64,000 nt of DNA, from assembly GCF_010725485.1 (NCBI RefSeq), contig NZ_AP022598.1, positions 2,728,001 to 2,792,000 of the forward strand, written 5' to 3'. The DNA is from Mycolicibacterium parafortuitum (GTDB lineage: Bacteria > Actinomycetota > Actinomycetes > Mycobacteriales > Mycobacteriaceae). Below the pieces are notes generated by a model. That model had not been told where the DNA came from. It worked only from the letters and a program-made list of their open reading frames with translations, and searched no databases. The position numbers and the translations under genes were made by a program. This document shows, piece by piece, positions 14,238 through 23,055 of this stretch. The first letter of the stretch is position 1. The number at the start of each line of letters is the position of its first letter.

Positions 14238-15215
14238 ATGCGACACAATGACGCTGTGGCAGCGCGGGTGGTGGTGATCGTCGTCTTCGACGACGTGACC
14301 CTGCTGGATGTCTCCGGTGCCGCCGAGGTGTTCACCGAGGCCAACCGGTTCGGCGCCGACTACCGGATCAAGGTCGCATCCGTCGACGGCGGCGACGTGA
14401 GGACCTCTGTCGGGATCCGGCTGGGCGTCACCGACAGCATCGGGTCCATCGCTTCGGCCGATACCGTGCTGGTCGCCGGAAGCGACGAATTCCCCTCGCG
14501 GGCAATCGATCCCGAGCTGGTCGAGGCGGTGCGTGCCCTCGCGGGCCGCACCCGGAGGCTCGGATCCATCTGCACCGGGTCCTTCATCCTCGGGCAGGCC
14601 GGGCTGCTCACCGGCCGCCGCGCGACGACGCACTGGCACAACGTCCGCTCGCTGGCCCGCGCGTTCCCCGACGTCACCGTCGAGCCGGACGCGATCTTCG
14701 TCCGCGACGGCGACGTCTACACCTCGGCCGGAATCTCGGCCGGCATCGACCTTGCGCTGGCGCTGGTCGAACAGGATCACGGCACCGAACTCGTGCGCGA
14801 CGTCGCCCGCTGGCTGGTCGTCTATCTCAAACGCGCGGGCGGGCAGTCACAGTTCTCGGCGCTGATCGAGGCCCATCCGCCGCCGCAGTCGGCCCTGCGC
14901 GTAGTCACCGAGGCGATCGCCGCCGACCCTGGCGCGAACCACAGTGTGCGCAGTCTGGCCAGCCGCGCAGCGCTGAGCACGCGTCAACTGACCCGGCTGT
15001 TCCGTGCCGAACTCGGGACCACCCCGGCGGACTACGTCGAGCGGGTCCGGGTCGACGTCGCGCGCGCCGCCCTGGACGCCGGCCGCACCGTCACCGAGGC
15101 CGCGCGACTGGCCGGGTTCGGCAGCACCGAGACGTTGCGGAGGGTTTTCGTCGCCCACCTGGGCGTCCCGCCGAAGGCCTACCGGGACAGGTTCCGCACC
15201 GCCATCTCGACCTGA
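14238..15215 (+). CDS. GlxA-family AraC-type transcriptional regulator
   Basis: An N-terminal DJ-1/PfpI domain (about residues 8-190; VFDDVTLLDVSGAAEVF and SICTGSFILGQAGLLTGR with the nucleophile-elbow Cys) is fused to a C-terminal AraC helix-turn-helix pair (NHSVRSLASRAALSTRQLTRLFRAELGTTPADYV and VTEAARLAGFGSTETLRRVF). Such regulators activate adjacent catabolic genes on sensing small amides, amines or nitriles. It is divergent from the HD/nitroreductase/cupin operon, its likely target. Start is uncertain: ATG 14238 or GTG 14256, the latter giving VAARVVVIVVFDD. Confidence 0.87.
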   Translation: MRHNDAVAARVVVIVVFDDVTLLDVSGAAEVFTEANRFGADYRIKVASVDGGDVRTSVGIRLGVTDSIGSIASADTVLVAGSDEFPSRAIDPELVEAVRALAGRTRRLGSICTGSFILGQAGLLTGRRATTHWHNVRSLARAFPDVTVEPDAIFVRDGDVYTSAGISAGIDLALALVEQDHGTELVRDVARWLVVYLKRAGGQSQFSALIEAHPPPQSALRVVTEAIAADPGANHSVRSLASRAALSTRQLTRLFRAELGTTPADYVERVRVDVARAALDAGRTVTEAARLAGFGSTETLRRVFVAHLGVPPKAYRDRFRTAIST

Positions 15216-15264
15216 CGGCGTCGGCGTCCGGCACGAACCAGGTGGTGGACCCGGGATTGATCAT

Positions 15265-15291
15265 GAATTGACCTACCACATAGCTCAATTC
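15265..15291. repeat. Inverted repeat after the GlxA-type gene
   Basis: GAATTGA (15265-15271) and TCAATTC (15285-15291) are perfect arms around a 13-nt AT-richer spacer. It may be a weak terminator of the regulator gene or an operator for the peptidase gene; neither is shown. Confidence 0.35.
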
Positions 15292-15433
15292 GTGACAGCC
15301 GCCGAGCTCACTCCGTGCGGCCAATCACCGATCACCGCGCTCGGCAGCCGATAGGCTGCGACCAGAGCGGACCCCACGCGCTCGGCGCAGTCGGCGCTCT
15401 GACGCGACCACAGGTTTCGCGGAGGAGAGTCTC

Positions 15434-16609
15434 ATGCCCGCGAACGGCCTGATGCCGGAGACGGACAGCGAATGGATGGTCGACACCCTGCTCACGCTGC
15501 TGCAGACCCCGAGCCCGACCGGGCGCACCGACGCGGTGATGCAGATGATCGGCGGCATCTTCGAGGCGCTGGGGCTGTCGCTGTCGCTGACCCGCCGGGG
15601 CGCGCTGATCGTCGAACTGCCCGGAGAGTCGGAGACCACCGACCGCGCGCTGGTGGTGCACGCAGACACCACCGGGTGCATGGTGCGAGGCCTCAAGGAC
15701 AACGGACGCCTCGAGGTGATCCCCGTGGGGACCTTCTCCGCGCGCTTCGCCGCCGGTGCTCGGGTGCGGATCCTCACCGACGAACCGGGCGAGTTCATCA
15801 CCGGCACCATCCTGCCGCTGAAGGCCAGCGGGCACGCGTTCGGCGACGAGGTGGACAATCAACAAACCGACTGGGATCACGTGGAAGTGCGTGTGGACCG
15901 CCAGGTTTCGAGCCGCGAGGACCTGAGCCGGCTCGGAATCCGGGTCGGTGACTATGCCCCGCTGATGGCCAATCCGGTCTTGACCGAAGACGGGTTCGTG
16001 GTGTCGCGCCATCTCGACGACAAGGCGGGCGTGGCGGTGGTGCTCACCCTGGTCAAGGCCCTCACCGAGAATTCGGTGGTGCTGCCGCACCGGACCGCGG
16101 TCATGATCACCATCGCCGAAGAGGTCGGATACGGCGCAAGCACCGGGCTGCCCGCCGATATAGCGGAGATGATCACCGTCGATAACGCGGTGTGCGCACC
16201 CGGCCAGCATTCCCGCGAGGACGCCGTCGCGGTGCCGATGTCCGATCTGCACGGTCCCTACGACTATCACCTGACCCGGAAACTGTGCCGGCTCGCCGAC
16301 GAGGGCGGGATTCCGTTCGTGCGTGACGTGTTCCGGTACTACCGCTCCGACGCTGCCGCCGCGATCGAAGCCGGGGCCAACACCAGGGCCGCGCTCGTGG
16401 GCTTCGGTGTCGACGGCAGCCACGGGTGGGAGAGGACCCACCTCGACTCGATGAAGGCCACCTACGCCCTGCTGGATGCGTGGATCCGGTCGCCGCTGAC
16501 GTTCGCCCACTGGGACGCGGCGCCGTCGGGGTCCGGCGATCTGCACGAGTTCCCGTCCGAGCGCCAGCCCGCACCCCAGGAGAAGTGGGTTCCGCTGTCG
16601 CGCGGCTGA
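15434..16609 (+). CDS. M42-family metallopeptidase of the NAGGN osmoprotectant type
   Basis: A 391-aa M42/glutamyl-aminopeptidase-like protein. Metal-site motifs are VVHADTTG (about residues 73-80), SRHLDDKAG (second shared Asp) and TIAEEVGYG (catalytic and ligand Glu), followed by MITVDNAV and a late GSHGWERTHLDSM. The long insertion around DEVDNQQTDWDHVEVRVD and overall length resemble the M42 peptidases linked to N-acetylglutaminylglutamine amide synthesis. The usual partner genes (asparagine-synthetase-like and acetyltransferase) are not in the window. GGAGGAG lies 7 nt before the ATG. Substrate remains inferred. Confidence 0.78.
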   Translation: MPANGLMPETDSEWMVDTLLTLLQTPSPTGRTDAVMQMIGGIFEALGLSLSLTRRGALIVELPGESETTDRALVVHADTTGCMVRGLKDNGRLEVIPVGTFSARFAAGARVRILTDEPGEFITGTILPLKASGHAFGDEVDNQQTDWDHVEVRVDRQVSSREDLSRLGIRVGDYAPLMANPVLTEDGFVVSRHLDDKAGVAVVLTLVKALTENSVVLPHRTAVMITIAEEVGYGASTGLPADIAEMITVDNAVCAPGQHSREDAVAVPMSDLHGPYDYHLTRKLCRLADEGGIPFVRDVFRYYRSDAAAAIEAGANTRAALVGFGVDGSHGWERTHLDSMKATYALLDAWIRSPLTFAHWDAAPSGSGDLHEFPSERQPAPQEKWVPLSRG

Positions 16610-16859
16610 CCGCGCCCTTTGCTGAGGCTCCACGGCTCCAGCGTTACCGCGCCTCGGTGACCGTCGCTCGCGGCACACCGTGTAGCCAGGGATCAAGATC
16701 TCCGCTGTCAGAGCGGATTTCGCTCCGGCAGCTTCGGGCACCGGGCGCAGAGCTTCCGAAACTCGTTAGCTTTTAGGGCTATTGGAGCGGGGCTCCGAGT
16801 GACAGTGTGGTGTGATGCCGACCCCGACCGGGACCGGAATCTGACGTGAGGAGCGACGA

Positions 16860-17294
16860 ATGGCCGACCATCGGCTCAGCGAGAAGTTCGACGAACTCTC
16901 GGAAAAGGCCAAGGAATCCGCCGAAAACCTCAAGGAATCGACTGAGCACGAGAAGGACCAGCTGAAGGCCGATGCGGCCGCTGCGCGTGAGCGTGCCGCG
17001 AAGTCTGTGGAGCGAGTCAAGGATTCCGTCGACTCCGCTGCCGACAAGGTCTCCGCGCAATGGGACGAAGTCCGCACCAAGTGGAAGGACCACGTGGAGA
17101 AGCTCCGGTCGACCATCGCGGAGAAGCGGGAAGAGCACGACATCAAGACCGCCGAGCGGTACGCCGACGCTGCCGAGGATTATGCGTTGGACGCGATCTG
17201 GTTCGCGGAGAGCGCCATCGAGGAGGCGGCGGCAGCATGCATCGACGCCGCCTACGCCCGTCAGGAGGCCGAGGCCCTCAAGGCCTCGTCGTAG
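16860..17294 (+). CDS. Helical, highly charged cytosolic protein
   Basis: A 144-aa protein, almost entirely charged alpha-helix (LSEKFDELSEKAKESAENLK and SVERVKDSVDSAADKVSAQW), with Lys/Glu/Ala-rich heptad-like or LEA-like repeats, then AERYADAAEDYALDAIWFAESAIEEAAAACIDAAYARQEA. The C-terminal block is conserved in actinobacterial hypothetical proteins. No signal or membrane segment is present. GAGGAG precedes the ATG. A structural or stress-protective role is a guess from composition; no family function is known to me. Confidence 0.65.
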   Translation: MADHRLSEKFDELSEKAKESAENLKESTEHEKDQLKADAAAARERAAKSVERVKDSVDSAADKVSAQWDEVRTKWKDHVEKLRSTIAEKREEHDIKTAERYADAAEDYALDAIWFAESAIEEAAAACIDAAYARQEAEALKASS

Positions 17295-17327
17295 GCCCGA
17301 CGGAGATGGCTCGACCTCGGTTGCCGC

Positions 17328-17525
17328 CTAGCCTTTCGCGCGGCCCGGCCCGTGATTCTCCTCGGCGATGACCTGGTACCACGCGTGGGGCGCGTAGTAC
17401 TCGTCCCACTGCGCCGGCTTCTTGAACGACAGCTTGAGGGCTCCGTTCTCGAGGAACACGTAGGTGTCCTCGTCGCCGTACTCGGCCGGCACCTCTTGGC
17501 GCCCGAACTTCACTCGAAATGTCAT
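17328..17525 (-). CDS. Small conserved hypothetical protein (65 aa)
   Basis: A soluble 65-aa protein starting MTFRVKFGRQEVPAEYGDED, then TYVFLENGALKLSFKKPAQWDEYYAPHAWYQVIAEE. The alternating strand pattern suggests a small beta-sheet domain. The dense aromatic content and lack of frame interruption suggest a true gene. It is convergent with the helical protein gene (33 bp). Function is unknown. Confidence 0.6.
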   Translation of the reverse strand: MTFRVKFGRQEVPAEYGDEDTYVFLENGALKLSFKKPAQWDEYYAPHAWYQVIAEENHGPGRAKG

Positions 17526-17594
17526 GCCCCGAGCTTCTCACGGCGGATACCCGAAAGTCGCCATAAACGCTGACTCGCTTGGTATTTCCCGATA

Positions 17595-18776
17595 TCAACG
17601 CGGGCAGTTGTCGGCTGCCCGCCCGGTTCTTGCGGCCTCGACGAAGTCCTGCATGTCCCGGTCGGCGGCGCCGATGACGCCCCGATGGTCCTGGCCGGGA
17701 TAGACCCGGTATTCCACCGCGGCCCCCTTATCGCACAGCGCCGCGGTCAACTTGTCGATGCCGGCCACCGGCACCGCGGCGTCGGCGCTGCCCTGCACGA
17801 TCATCACGGGCACCTTCGGCATCACCCCGATGGGGTCCTGGTGCGCGAGGTAGGTCTGCAATCCGGTGAGATCGGCGTCCGGGGCCAGCACCTCAGACGC
17901 CGGCACCGTCGGGACGGTATCGATCTGGGCGACGCACTCGGTCCGCGCGGTGGTCAGCAGCGGGCGCGCCGCGGCGGTGAAGATCGCGTCGGGGTCGACA
18001 GACGGATCGACTACCGCGGCGCCGAGCACCAGCAACGGCAGAAAACGTTGGCTGGCTTCGACTTCCGGGCGTCCGGCCCGGATCAGGTCGACGGCTTGAC
18101 CCATATCGACCCCGCCGGGTGCGATGGCCACCACCCCGGCGAGATCGAGGTCGGGGTCGCGGGCCTGCGCGTCCTGCGCGGTGAACAGTGCCGCCTGCCC
18201 GCCCTGGCTGTGGCCGACCGCCAGCCACTGCGTTCCGATCCCGGAGTCGAGAGCCCTTGCGGCCCGCACGATATCGGTGACGGTGTTCGCTTCACTGGTG
18301 CCGTCGACGTAGGGATGCCCGCCGGGGGTGCCCAGCCCCTGGTAGTCGGTTTGCAGCACCGCGTACCCGCGGGCCAGCCAGCCGTCGAGCATCGGGCGGA
18401 CCCGACTGGTGTAGTCGTGGATCAAACCGTCGGCGGTGTCAGCCGACGGGGCGCAGGTGTCGGCGTAACCCGTGGTTCCGTGCGCCCAGCTGATCACCGG
18501 CCAGCCGCCTTGCGGCGGTTCGGTTTTCGGGACCGCGACGGTTCCGGACACGACGATCGGCTCGCCGTGGGAGTCCTCGGAGACATAGGTGATCAGCCGG
18601 GTGTCGGCGGCGCTGGGCAGGGCCGCGGCGGTGGTCAGCGGGCGTGCGGTGAGCAGTTGCCCGGCGCGCAGTTCGGGCGTGGGTGCGGTGGGCGGGGGCT
18701 CCGTCGAAGTGGAGCAGCCCGCCAGCAGGACCAGCGCCGCGAGGCCGGCCAGCCCGCGCCTGAGGTACTCAGCCAC
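17595..18776 (-). CDS. Lipoprotein alpha/beta hydrolase (secretory-lipase-like)
   Basis: A 393-aa exported lipoprotein with signal peptide and lipobox LLAGC (Cys about residue 21), so it should be anchored outside the membrane. The hydrolase fold shows SWAHGTTGYADTCAPS (oxyanion region), AVGHSQGGQAALF (nucleophile Ser in GHSQG), and late PVMIVQGSADAAVPVAG and YPGQDHRGVIGA (Asp and His of the triad). This resembles the LIP-type secretory lipase family. Its ATG overlaps the end of the SDR gene by 8 bp, indicating cotranscription. Substrate is probably an ester or lipid. Confidence 0.85.
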   Translation of the reverse strand: MAEYLRRGLAGLAALVLLAGCSTSTEPPPTAPTPELRAGQLLTARPLTTAAALPSAADTRLITYVSEDSHGEPIVVSGTVAVPKTEPPQGGWPVISWAHGTTGYADTCAPSADTADGLIHDYTSRVRPMLDGWLARGYAVLQTDYQGLGTPGGHPYVDGTSEANTVTDIVRAARALDSGIGTQWLAVGHSQGGQAALFTAQDAQARDPDLDLAGVVAIAPGGVDMGQAVDLIRAGRPEVEASQRFLPLLVLGAAVVDPSVDPDAIFTAAARPLLTTARTECVAQIDTVPTVPASEVLAPDADLTGLQTYLAHQDPIGVMPKVPVMIVQGSADAAVPVAGIDKLTAALCDKGAAVEYRVYPGQDHRGVIGAADRDMQDFVEAARTGRAADNCPR

Positions 18777-19563
18777 CGAGCAGGGTCCTTCGGCTGGCCG
18801 CGATCGGGCTCTGCGCGGTCAGGCCGCCGTCGAGCACCAGGGTCTGGCCCGTCATGTAGCGGGACTCGTCGGAGGCGAGATAGACCATGGCCCAACCGAT
18901 GTCCTCGGGTGTGCCGATGAGGTCGAGCGCGTTGTGCCGGCGGATATCGTCGATCACGTCGGCCGGCAAGTTGTCGCGCAGCGCCGGCGTCATGACGGCT
19001 CCCGGGGCGACGGCGTTGCAGCGCACGCCTTGGCGGCCGTACTGGGTGGCGATGTACTGGGTGAGCCGAATGACCGCGGCCTTTGCGGCTCCGTACGCGC
19101 ATTGCAGGGTGTCGCCGGCCAGACCGGCCACCGAGACGGTGTTGATGATCGAACCGCTGCCCGCGGCGATCATGTGCGGCAGCGCCAGCCGCGAGGCGAC
19201 CACGGTGCTGCGGGCATTGAGCGCCATGGCGCGGTCCCATTCGTCGAGGTCGAGCCGCAACAGGTCGAGGTCCTTGCGGGGGTCACTGCCGCCCACATGG
19301 TTGCACAGCACGTCGAGGCCACCGAAGGTGTCGACGGCACAGCCGATCATGGCCGTGATCGACGCCTCGTCGAGCACGTCGACGGCGATGCCGACGGCAC
19401 CACGTCCGATGTCGGCCGCCGCCGCGGCGGCCGCGTCCGCATCGAGGTCGGCGATCAGCACCCGGGCACCCTCGCCGGCCATCAACTGGGCCGCCGCGCG
19501 CCCGATGCCGCTGGCGGCGCCGGTGATGACGACCCGCTTGTGGTCCAGACGGTTTCCTGTCAT
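18769..19563 (-). CDS. Short-chain dehydrogenase/reductase (SDR)
   Basis: A 264-aa classical SDR: TGAASGIGRAAA (cofactor glycine motif, residues 15-26), LIADLDADA (Asp after strand 2, favouring NAD), a CNHVGG variant of NNAG, a Ser at INTVSVAG, and the catalytic YGAAK (Tyr-x-x-x-Lys). C-terminal MTGQTLVLDGGL is typical. It probably oxidises a hydroxy lipid or steroid. It is the first gene of a two-gene operon with the overlapping lipoprotein hydrolase. Confidence 0.88.
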   Translation of the reverse strand: MTGNRLDHKRVVITGAASGIGRAAAQLMAGEGARVLIADLDADAAAAAAADIGRGAVGIAVDVLDEASITAMIGCAVDTFGGLDVLCNHVGGSDPRKDLDLLRLDLDEWDRAMALNARSTVVASRLALPHMIAAGSGSIINTVSVAGLAGDTLQCAYGAAKAAVIRLTQYIATQYGRQGVRCNAVAPGAVMTPALRDNLPADVIDDIRRHNALDLIGTPEDIGWAMVYLASDESRYMTGQTLVLDGGLTAQSPIAASRRTLLGG

Positions 19564-19655
19564 TGCGTCACCCGTCGCATCGCGGTCGGCTCTCTGCCGC
19601 CTCGTCCAGGCTAGGCCGCATCGGCCCGCAGTGGTGGGGATCGATCAGGGTCGGG

Positions 19656-20018
19656 TCACCGCACTAACCATTCCGGGATCGGCGCGGGTAACTGGACCGG
19701 TGGTACGTCGGCTGGCAACGGCACCGCGGGAACGTCAGCGGGCAGGGACACCCGCGGCACCGAGGCCGGGAACTCGACCGCAGGAATGTCGGCGGGCAAC
19801 TGCACCACCGGCACGTCGGCGGGGTAGGGGAGCGGGGGAAGTCCCGCGGGGATCGGCAGCACCGGCAGCGGAAGCGCCGGGATCACCGGGGCCGGAATGA
19901 CCGGGCCGGCATCCTCGCCGGGTGCGGCCGCGGCCCACCCGGTGCCGGAAACAGCACCACCGAGCACCGCGACCACGGTGGCGACGGTGGCCGCGCCCCA
20001 GCGACAGCTGCGCGCCAT
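19656..20018 (-). CDS. Exported Pro-rich repeat protein
   Basis: A 120-aa protein with a signal peptide (residues 1-32, VATVVAVLGGAVSGTGWAAAAP). The mature part is almost wholly a degenerate decapeptide repeat built on LPADVPxV (VQLPADIPAV, EFPASVPRVS, LPADVPAVP, LPADVPPVQ), preceded by PAPVIPALPLPVLPIPAGLPPLP. It is likely extended and cell-wall associated, like other mycobacterial Pro-rich exported proteins. No catalytic motif is visible. It is divergent from the acyl-CoA synthetase gene. Confidence 0.7.
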   Translation of the reverse strand: MARSCRWGAATVATVVAVLGGAVSGTGWAAAAPGEDAGPVIPAPVIPALPLPVLPIPAGLPPLPYPADVPVVQLPADIPAVEFPASVPRVSLPADVPAVPLPADVPPVQLPAPIPEWLVR

Positions 20019-20084
20019 GCATCCACAGTAGCCCCGGCCCGCGCTTTGCTACCTTGGCTGCCATCGACCTGGGAGGCCTACCCG

Positions 20085-21737
20085 ATGACTGCAGCGCTGC
20101 AGACCGTCCGTCAGAAGTTTGAGCGGGTATCCGAGTCGGGCCGCGCACTGAAGCGCCTGATCGACACCGGCATCATCGATCTGAGCGATCTCAGATCGTC
20201 GCTGCAGGCGGCGAATTTCGCCCGGGTCTACGGTCCGCAGGCCACGATGGCGATCCTCGGCGGCCGCAAGTACGCCGACCTGCCCGCGATCGCCGACGAG
20301 CGCGGAACGCTGACCTACAAGGAGGTCGACGACCGGTCGTGGGCGCTGGCGCGCGGCCTGCGTGGGCTCGGGGTCGCACCGGGTTCGGTCGTCGGCGTGC
20401 TGTGTCGCGACCATCGCGGGCTGGTCATCACGATGGCCGCCTGCGGCAAGGCCGGTGCGCGGATGGTGTTGATGAACACCGGCTTCGCCAAACCGCAGTT
20501 CGCGGAGGTGTGTCAGCGCGAGGGCGTCGCGGTGGTGCTGCACGACAGCGAGTTCCTCGGCCTTCTCGACGCGCTTCCCGCCGACATGCCCCGCGTGCTG
20601 ACCTGGGTGGACGATGGTACCGAGGTACCCGAGGGCGTCCCGGCGCTCGAGGACATCATCGCCGCGAACGCGTCGGAGCCGCTGCCGCCGCCGGACAAGG
20701 CGGGCGGGTCGGTGATCCTGACCAGCGGCACCACCGGGCTGCCCAAAGGTGCTCCGCGCGATACCGTCTCGCCGCTGGCGACCGCGCAGATCGTCGACCG
20801 AATCCCGTTCCCGCACAAGGGAACCATGGTGATCGTGTCACCGATCTTCCACAGCACCGGTTGGGCCACCTACACCACCGGCGCGGCGTTGGGGAACAAG
20901 GTGGTGACAGCCCGGCGCTTCAACGCCGAAGGGACGCTGCGGCTCATCGCCGAGCACAAGGCCGACATGCTGGTGGCCGTCCCGACCATGCTGCACCGGA
21001 TGGTCGAGCTGGATCCCGCGGTGATCGCCAAGTACGACACCTCGTCGCTGAAGGTCATCCTGATCGCCGGATCGGCGCTGAGCCCCGAACTGTCCAACCG
21101 GGTGCAGGACACCTTCGGCGATGTCCTCTACAACATGTACGGCTCCACCGAGTGCGCCATCGCCAGTGTCGCGACCCCCGCCGAACTGCGGGCCGCGCCC
21201 GGTACCGCCGGCCGCTCACCGGTGACCTGTGAGGTCGTGCTGTTCGACGAGAACGACCAGCGCATCGACGGGTACAACCGGCGCGGCCGGATCTTCGTGC
21301 GCAACGGCGCACCGTTCTCCGGATACACCGACGGCCGCAGCAAGCAGATCATCGACGGCTACATGTCCAGCGGCGACATGGGCCACTTCAACGACGACGG
21401 GCTGCTGTTCGTCGACGGCCGCGACGACGACATGATCGTCTCGGGCGGAGAGAACGTCTACCCGCAGGAGGTCGAGAACCTGCTGGAGGCTCGCCCCGAT
21501 GTCGTCGAGGTCGCGGTGGTCGGCGTCGACGACGTCGAGTTCGGGAAACGGCTGCGGGCCTTCATCGTCCCCGAGCCCGGCGCGGACAAGGACCCCGACG
21601 CGATCAAGCGCCACGTGAAGGAGAATCTGGCCCGGCACAAGGTCCCTCGCGACGTGGTCTTCGTCGACGAACTGCCGCGCAACGCCACCGGAAAGCTGCT
21701 CCGCCGGGTCCTGGTGGAGATGGACGTCGACGCCTGA
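20085..21737 (+). CDS. Fatty acyl-CoA synthetase (FadD12-like)
   Basis: A 550-aa adenylate-forming enzyme activating a carboxylic acid to its CoA thioester via acyl-AMP. AMP-binding motifs are SVILTSGTTGLPKGAPR (P-loop, about residues 207-223), NMYGSTECAIAS (A5), and SGDMGHFNDDGLLFVDGRDDDMI with the C-terminal GGENVYPQEVE and the catalytic Lys in RNATGKLLRR. Length and motifs fit mycobacterial FadD12-type ligases. The ATG at 20085 follows GGAGG at 8 nt; the frame is open to 20046. A long palindrome lies after the stop. Substrate chain length cannot be read. Confidence 0.87.
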   Translation: MTAALQTVRQKFERVSESGRALKRLIDTGIIDLSDLRSSLQAANFARVYGPQATMAILGGRKYADLPAIADERGTLTYKEVDDRSWALARGLRGLGVAPGSVVGVLCRDHRGLVITMAACGKAGARMVLMNTGFAKPQFAEVCQREGVAVVLHDSEFLGLLDALPADMPRVLTWVDDGTEVPEGVPALEDIIAANASEPLPPPDKAGGSVILTSGTTGLPKGAPRDTVSPLATAQIVDRIPFPHKGTMVIVSPIFHSTGWATYTTGAALGNKVVTARRFNAEGTLRLIAEHKADMLVAVPTMLHRMVELDPAVIAKYDTSSLKVILIAGSALSPELSNRVQDTFGDVLYNMYGSTECAIASVATPAELRAAPGTAGRSPVTCEVVLFDENDQRIDGYNRRGRIFVRNGAPFSGYTDGRSKQIIDGYMSSGDMGHFNDDGLLFVDGRDDDMIVSGGENVYPQEVENLLEARPDVVEVAVVGVDDVEFGKRLRAFIVPEPGADKDPDAIKRHVKENLARHKVPRDVVFVDELPRNATGKLLRRVLVEMDVDA

Positions 21738-21780
21738 GCTCTCACCGCCTGCGTTGACACGCGTCTGCGCTCGCAATAGC

Positions 21781-21814
21781 CTCACTTCTGACTACGAGCG
21801 TTGTCAGAAGTGAG
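21781..21814. promoter_or_regulatory. 12-bp perfect palindrome upstream of MpaB-like gene
   Basis: CTCACTTCTGAC (21781-21792) and GTCAGAAGTGAG (21803-21814) are exact inverted arms around a 10-nt spacer. It lies 17 bp before the GTG at 21832 and 43 bp after the fadD stop. No U-run follows, so an operator (TetR-like) is favoured over a terminator. Confidence 0.6.
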
Positions 21815-21831
21815 CTCAAGGAGGAGCTGCT

Positions 21832-23052
21832 GTGAGTGCGCCCATTCCGACGCGCCACCCTGACCGCCCGCGGCCGATCCCGGCCGGTGTGCGGGCCCTG
21901 GCGAGCGTGCTGGCGATCCGGAATCCGAGCGCGCAGCAGTGGCAAGACCTCGGCGAACGGCTCAACGTCGGCGACGAGCCGATGGACCGGCTCGTCGAGT
22001 GGATGGCCGCCACCGGCATGGAGCAGACCCGGCCGCTGTTCGAACGCGCTCTGCGCGACGGTATCGACAGCGTCCCCGACGCGCCGGCGCCGTTGCGCGA
22101 GTTCTTCGAAACCTTTGAGCCCCTGCCGGACTGGGCCGACCCCGAGCTGCTGAGCATCGGGCAGCGCGCGCTGCGCCGCGGCGGGGCCGACGGTATGTAT
22201 GTCGCCCGTGACGTGTCGCTACTCGGCGGCTACCAGTTCTCCGGATTCAACAAGACGCTGCTGCGCACCGGAGCGCTGGAGAAGGGCTCGAACAAGCGAT
22301 TCGCCGAGACCATGCAATGGGCCATGGACGTCATCGCCGAGGGCGGTCTCGACCACCTCGGCGTCGGCTACCGCTCCACCATCCGGGTGCGGCTGATCCA
22401 CTCGTTCGTCCGCAGGCACGTGGCCGCGATGCCGGATTGGCGACCCGACGAGTGGGGGCTGCCGGTCAATCAGACCGACATGGCCGCGACGCTGGTCGGC
22501 GCGCTGGTCGCGCCCGCGGTCGGCGCGATGGGGATGGGGGTGGTGCTCTCGCCGTCCGAGTACACCGCCGTCGCGCATCTGACCCGCTACGTCGGGTGGC
22601 TCATCGGAGTCGAAGACCAATGGCTGCCAAAGGATTTCCGCGACAGCATCCGGGTGCTGGCGCACACGCTGACCGCGCTGGCCGCCCCCGACGAGTCCAG
22701 CAAGCAACTCGCCGCGCCGATGGCCGACGACCCGCTGGCATGGCACTACGACAGCCTCCCCGAACTGCGGCGCCGGCTGGCCAGGGCCCAGCACCTGTCG
22801 GTCACCAGTGCGTTCCTCGGGCCGAAGGCCCTGCGTTCCCTGGGCCTGCCGTCCTATTCCCTGCCGTGGTACCCGCTGCTGCGCCTCCCGGTGAACCTCG
22901 CCCGCAGCGCCGCCGCGCTGGCCGTGCCCGGTGGGGTCGACCGCGCCGACCACCGGGGACGGCGCGAACACGCAAAACTGTTGCGCACCATGATCGGTGC
23001 GGATGCGGCCACCATCGGCGAGTCCGCGGCTCACGTCAGCCGGGTGGCCTGA
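21832..23052 (+). CDS. MpaB-like oxygenase family protein (DUF2236), long form
   Basis: A 406-aa DUF2236-related protein of the longer mycobacterial branch: GADGMYVARDVSLLGGYQFSGFNKTLLRTG (about residues 119-148), LGVGYRSTIRVRLIHSFVRRHV with the conserved Arg/His helix, WGLPVNQTDMAATLVG, and VGWLIGVEDQWLPKD. The fold is all-helical and thought to bind heme. It probably acts on hydrophobic substrates, consistent with the acyl-CoA synthetase just upstream on the same strand. The GTG start has a strong AAGGAGG. A perfect palindrome just upstream suggests dedicated repression. Confidence 0.78.
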   Translation: MSAPIPTRHPDRPRPIPAGVRALASVLAIRNPSAQQWQDLGERLNVGDEPMDRLVEWMAATGMEQTRPLFERALRDGIDSVPDAPAPLREFFETFEPLPDWADPELLSIGQRALRRGGADGMYVARDVSLLGGYQFSGFNKTLLRTGALEKGSNKRFAETMQWAMDVIAEGGLDHLGVGYRSTIRVRLIHSFVRRHVAAMPDWRPDEWGLPVNQTDMAATLVGALVAPAVGAMGMGVVLSPSEYTAVAHLTRYVGWLIGVEDQWLPKDFRDSIRVLAHTLTALAAPDESSKQLAAPMADDPLAWHYDSLPELRRRLARAQHLSVTSAFLGPKALRSLGLPSYSLPWYPLLRLPVNLARSAAALAVPGGVDRADHRGRREHAKLLRTMIGADAATIGESAAHVSRVA

Positions 23053-23055
23053 CGG

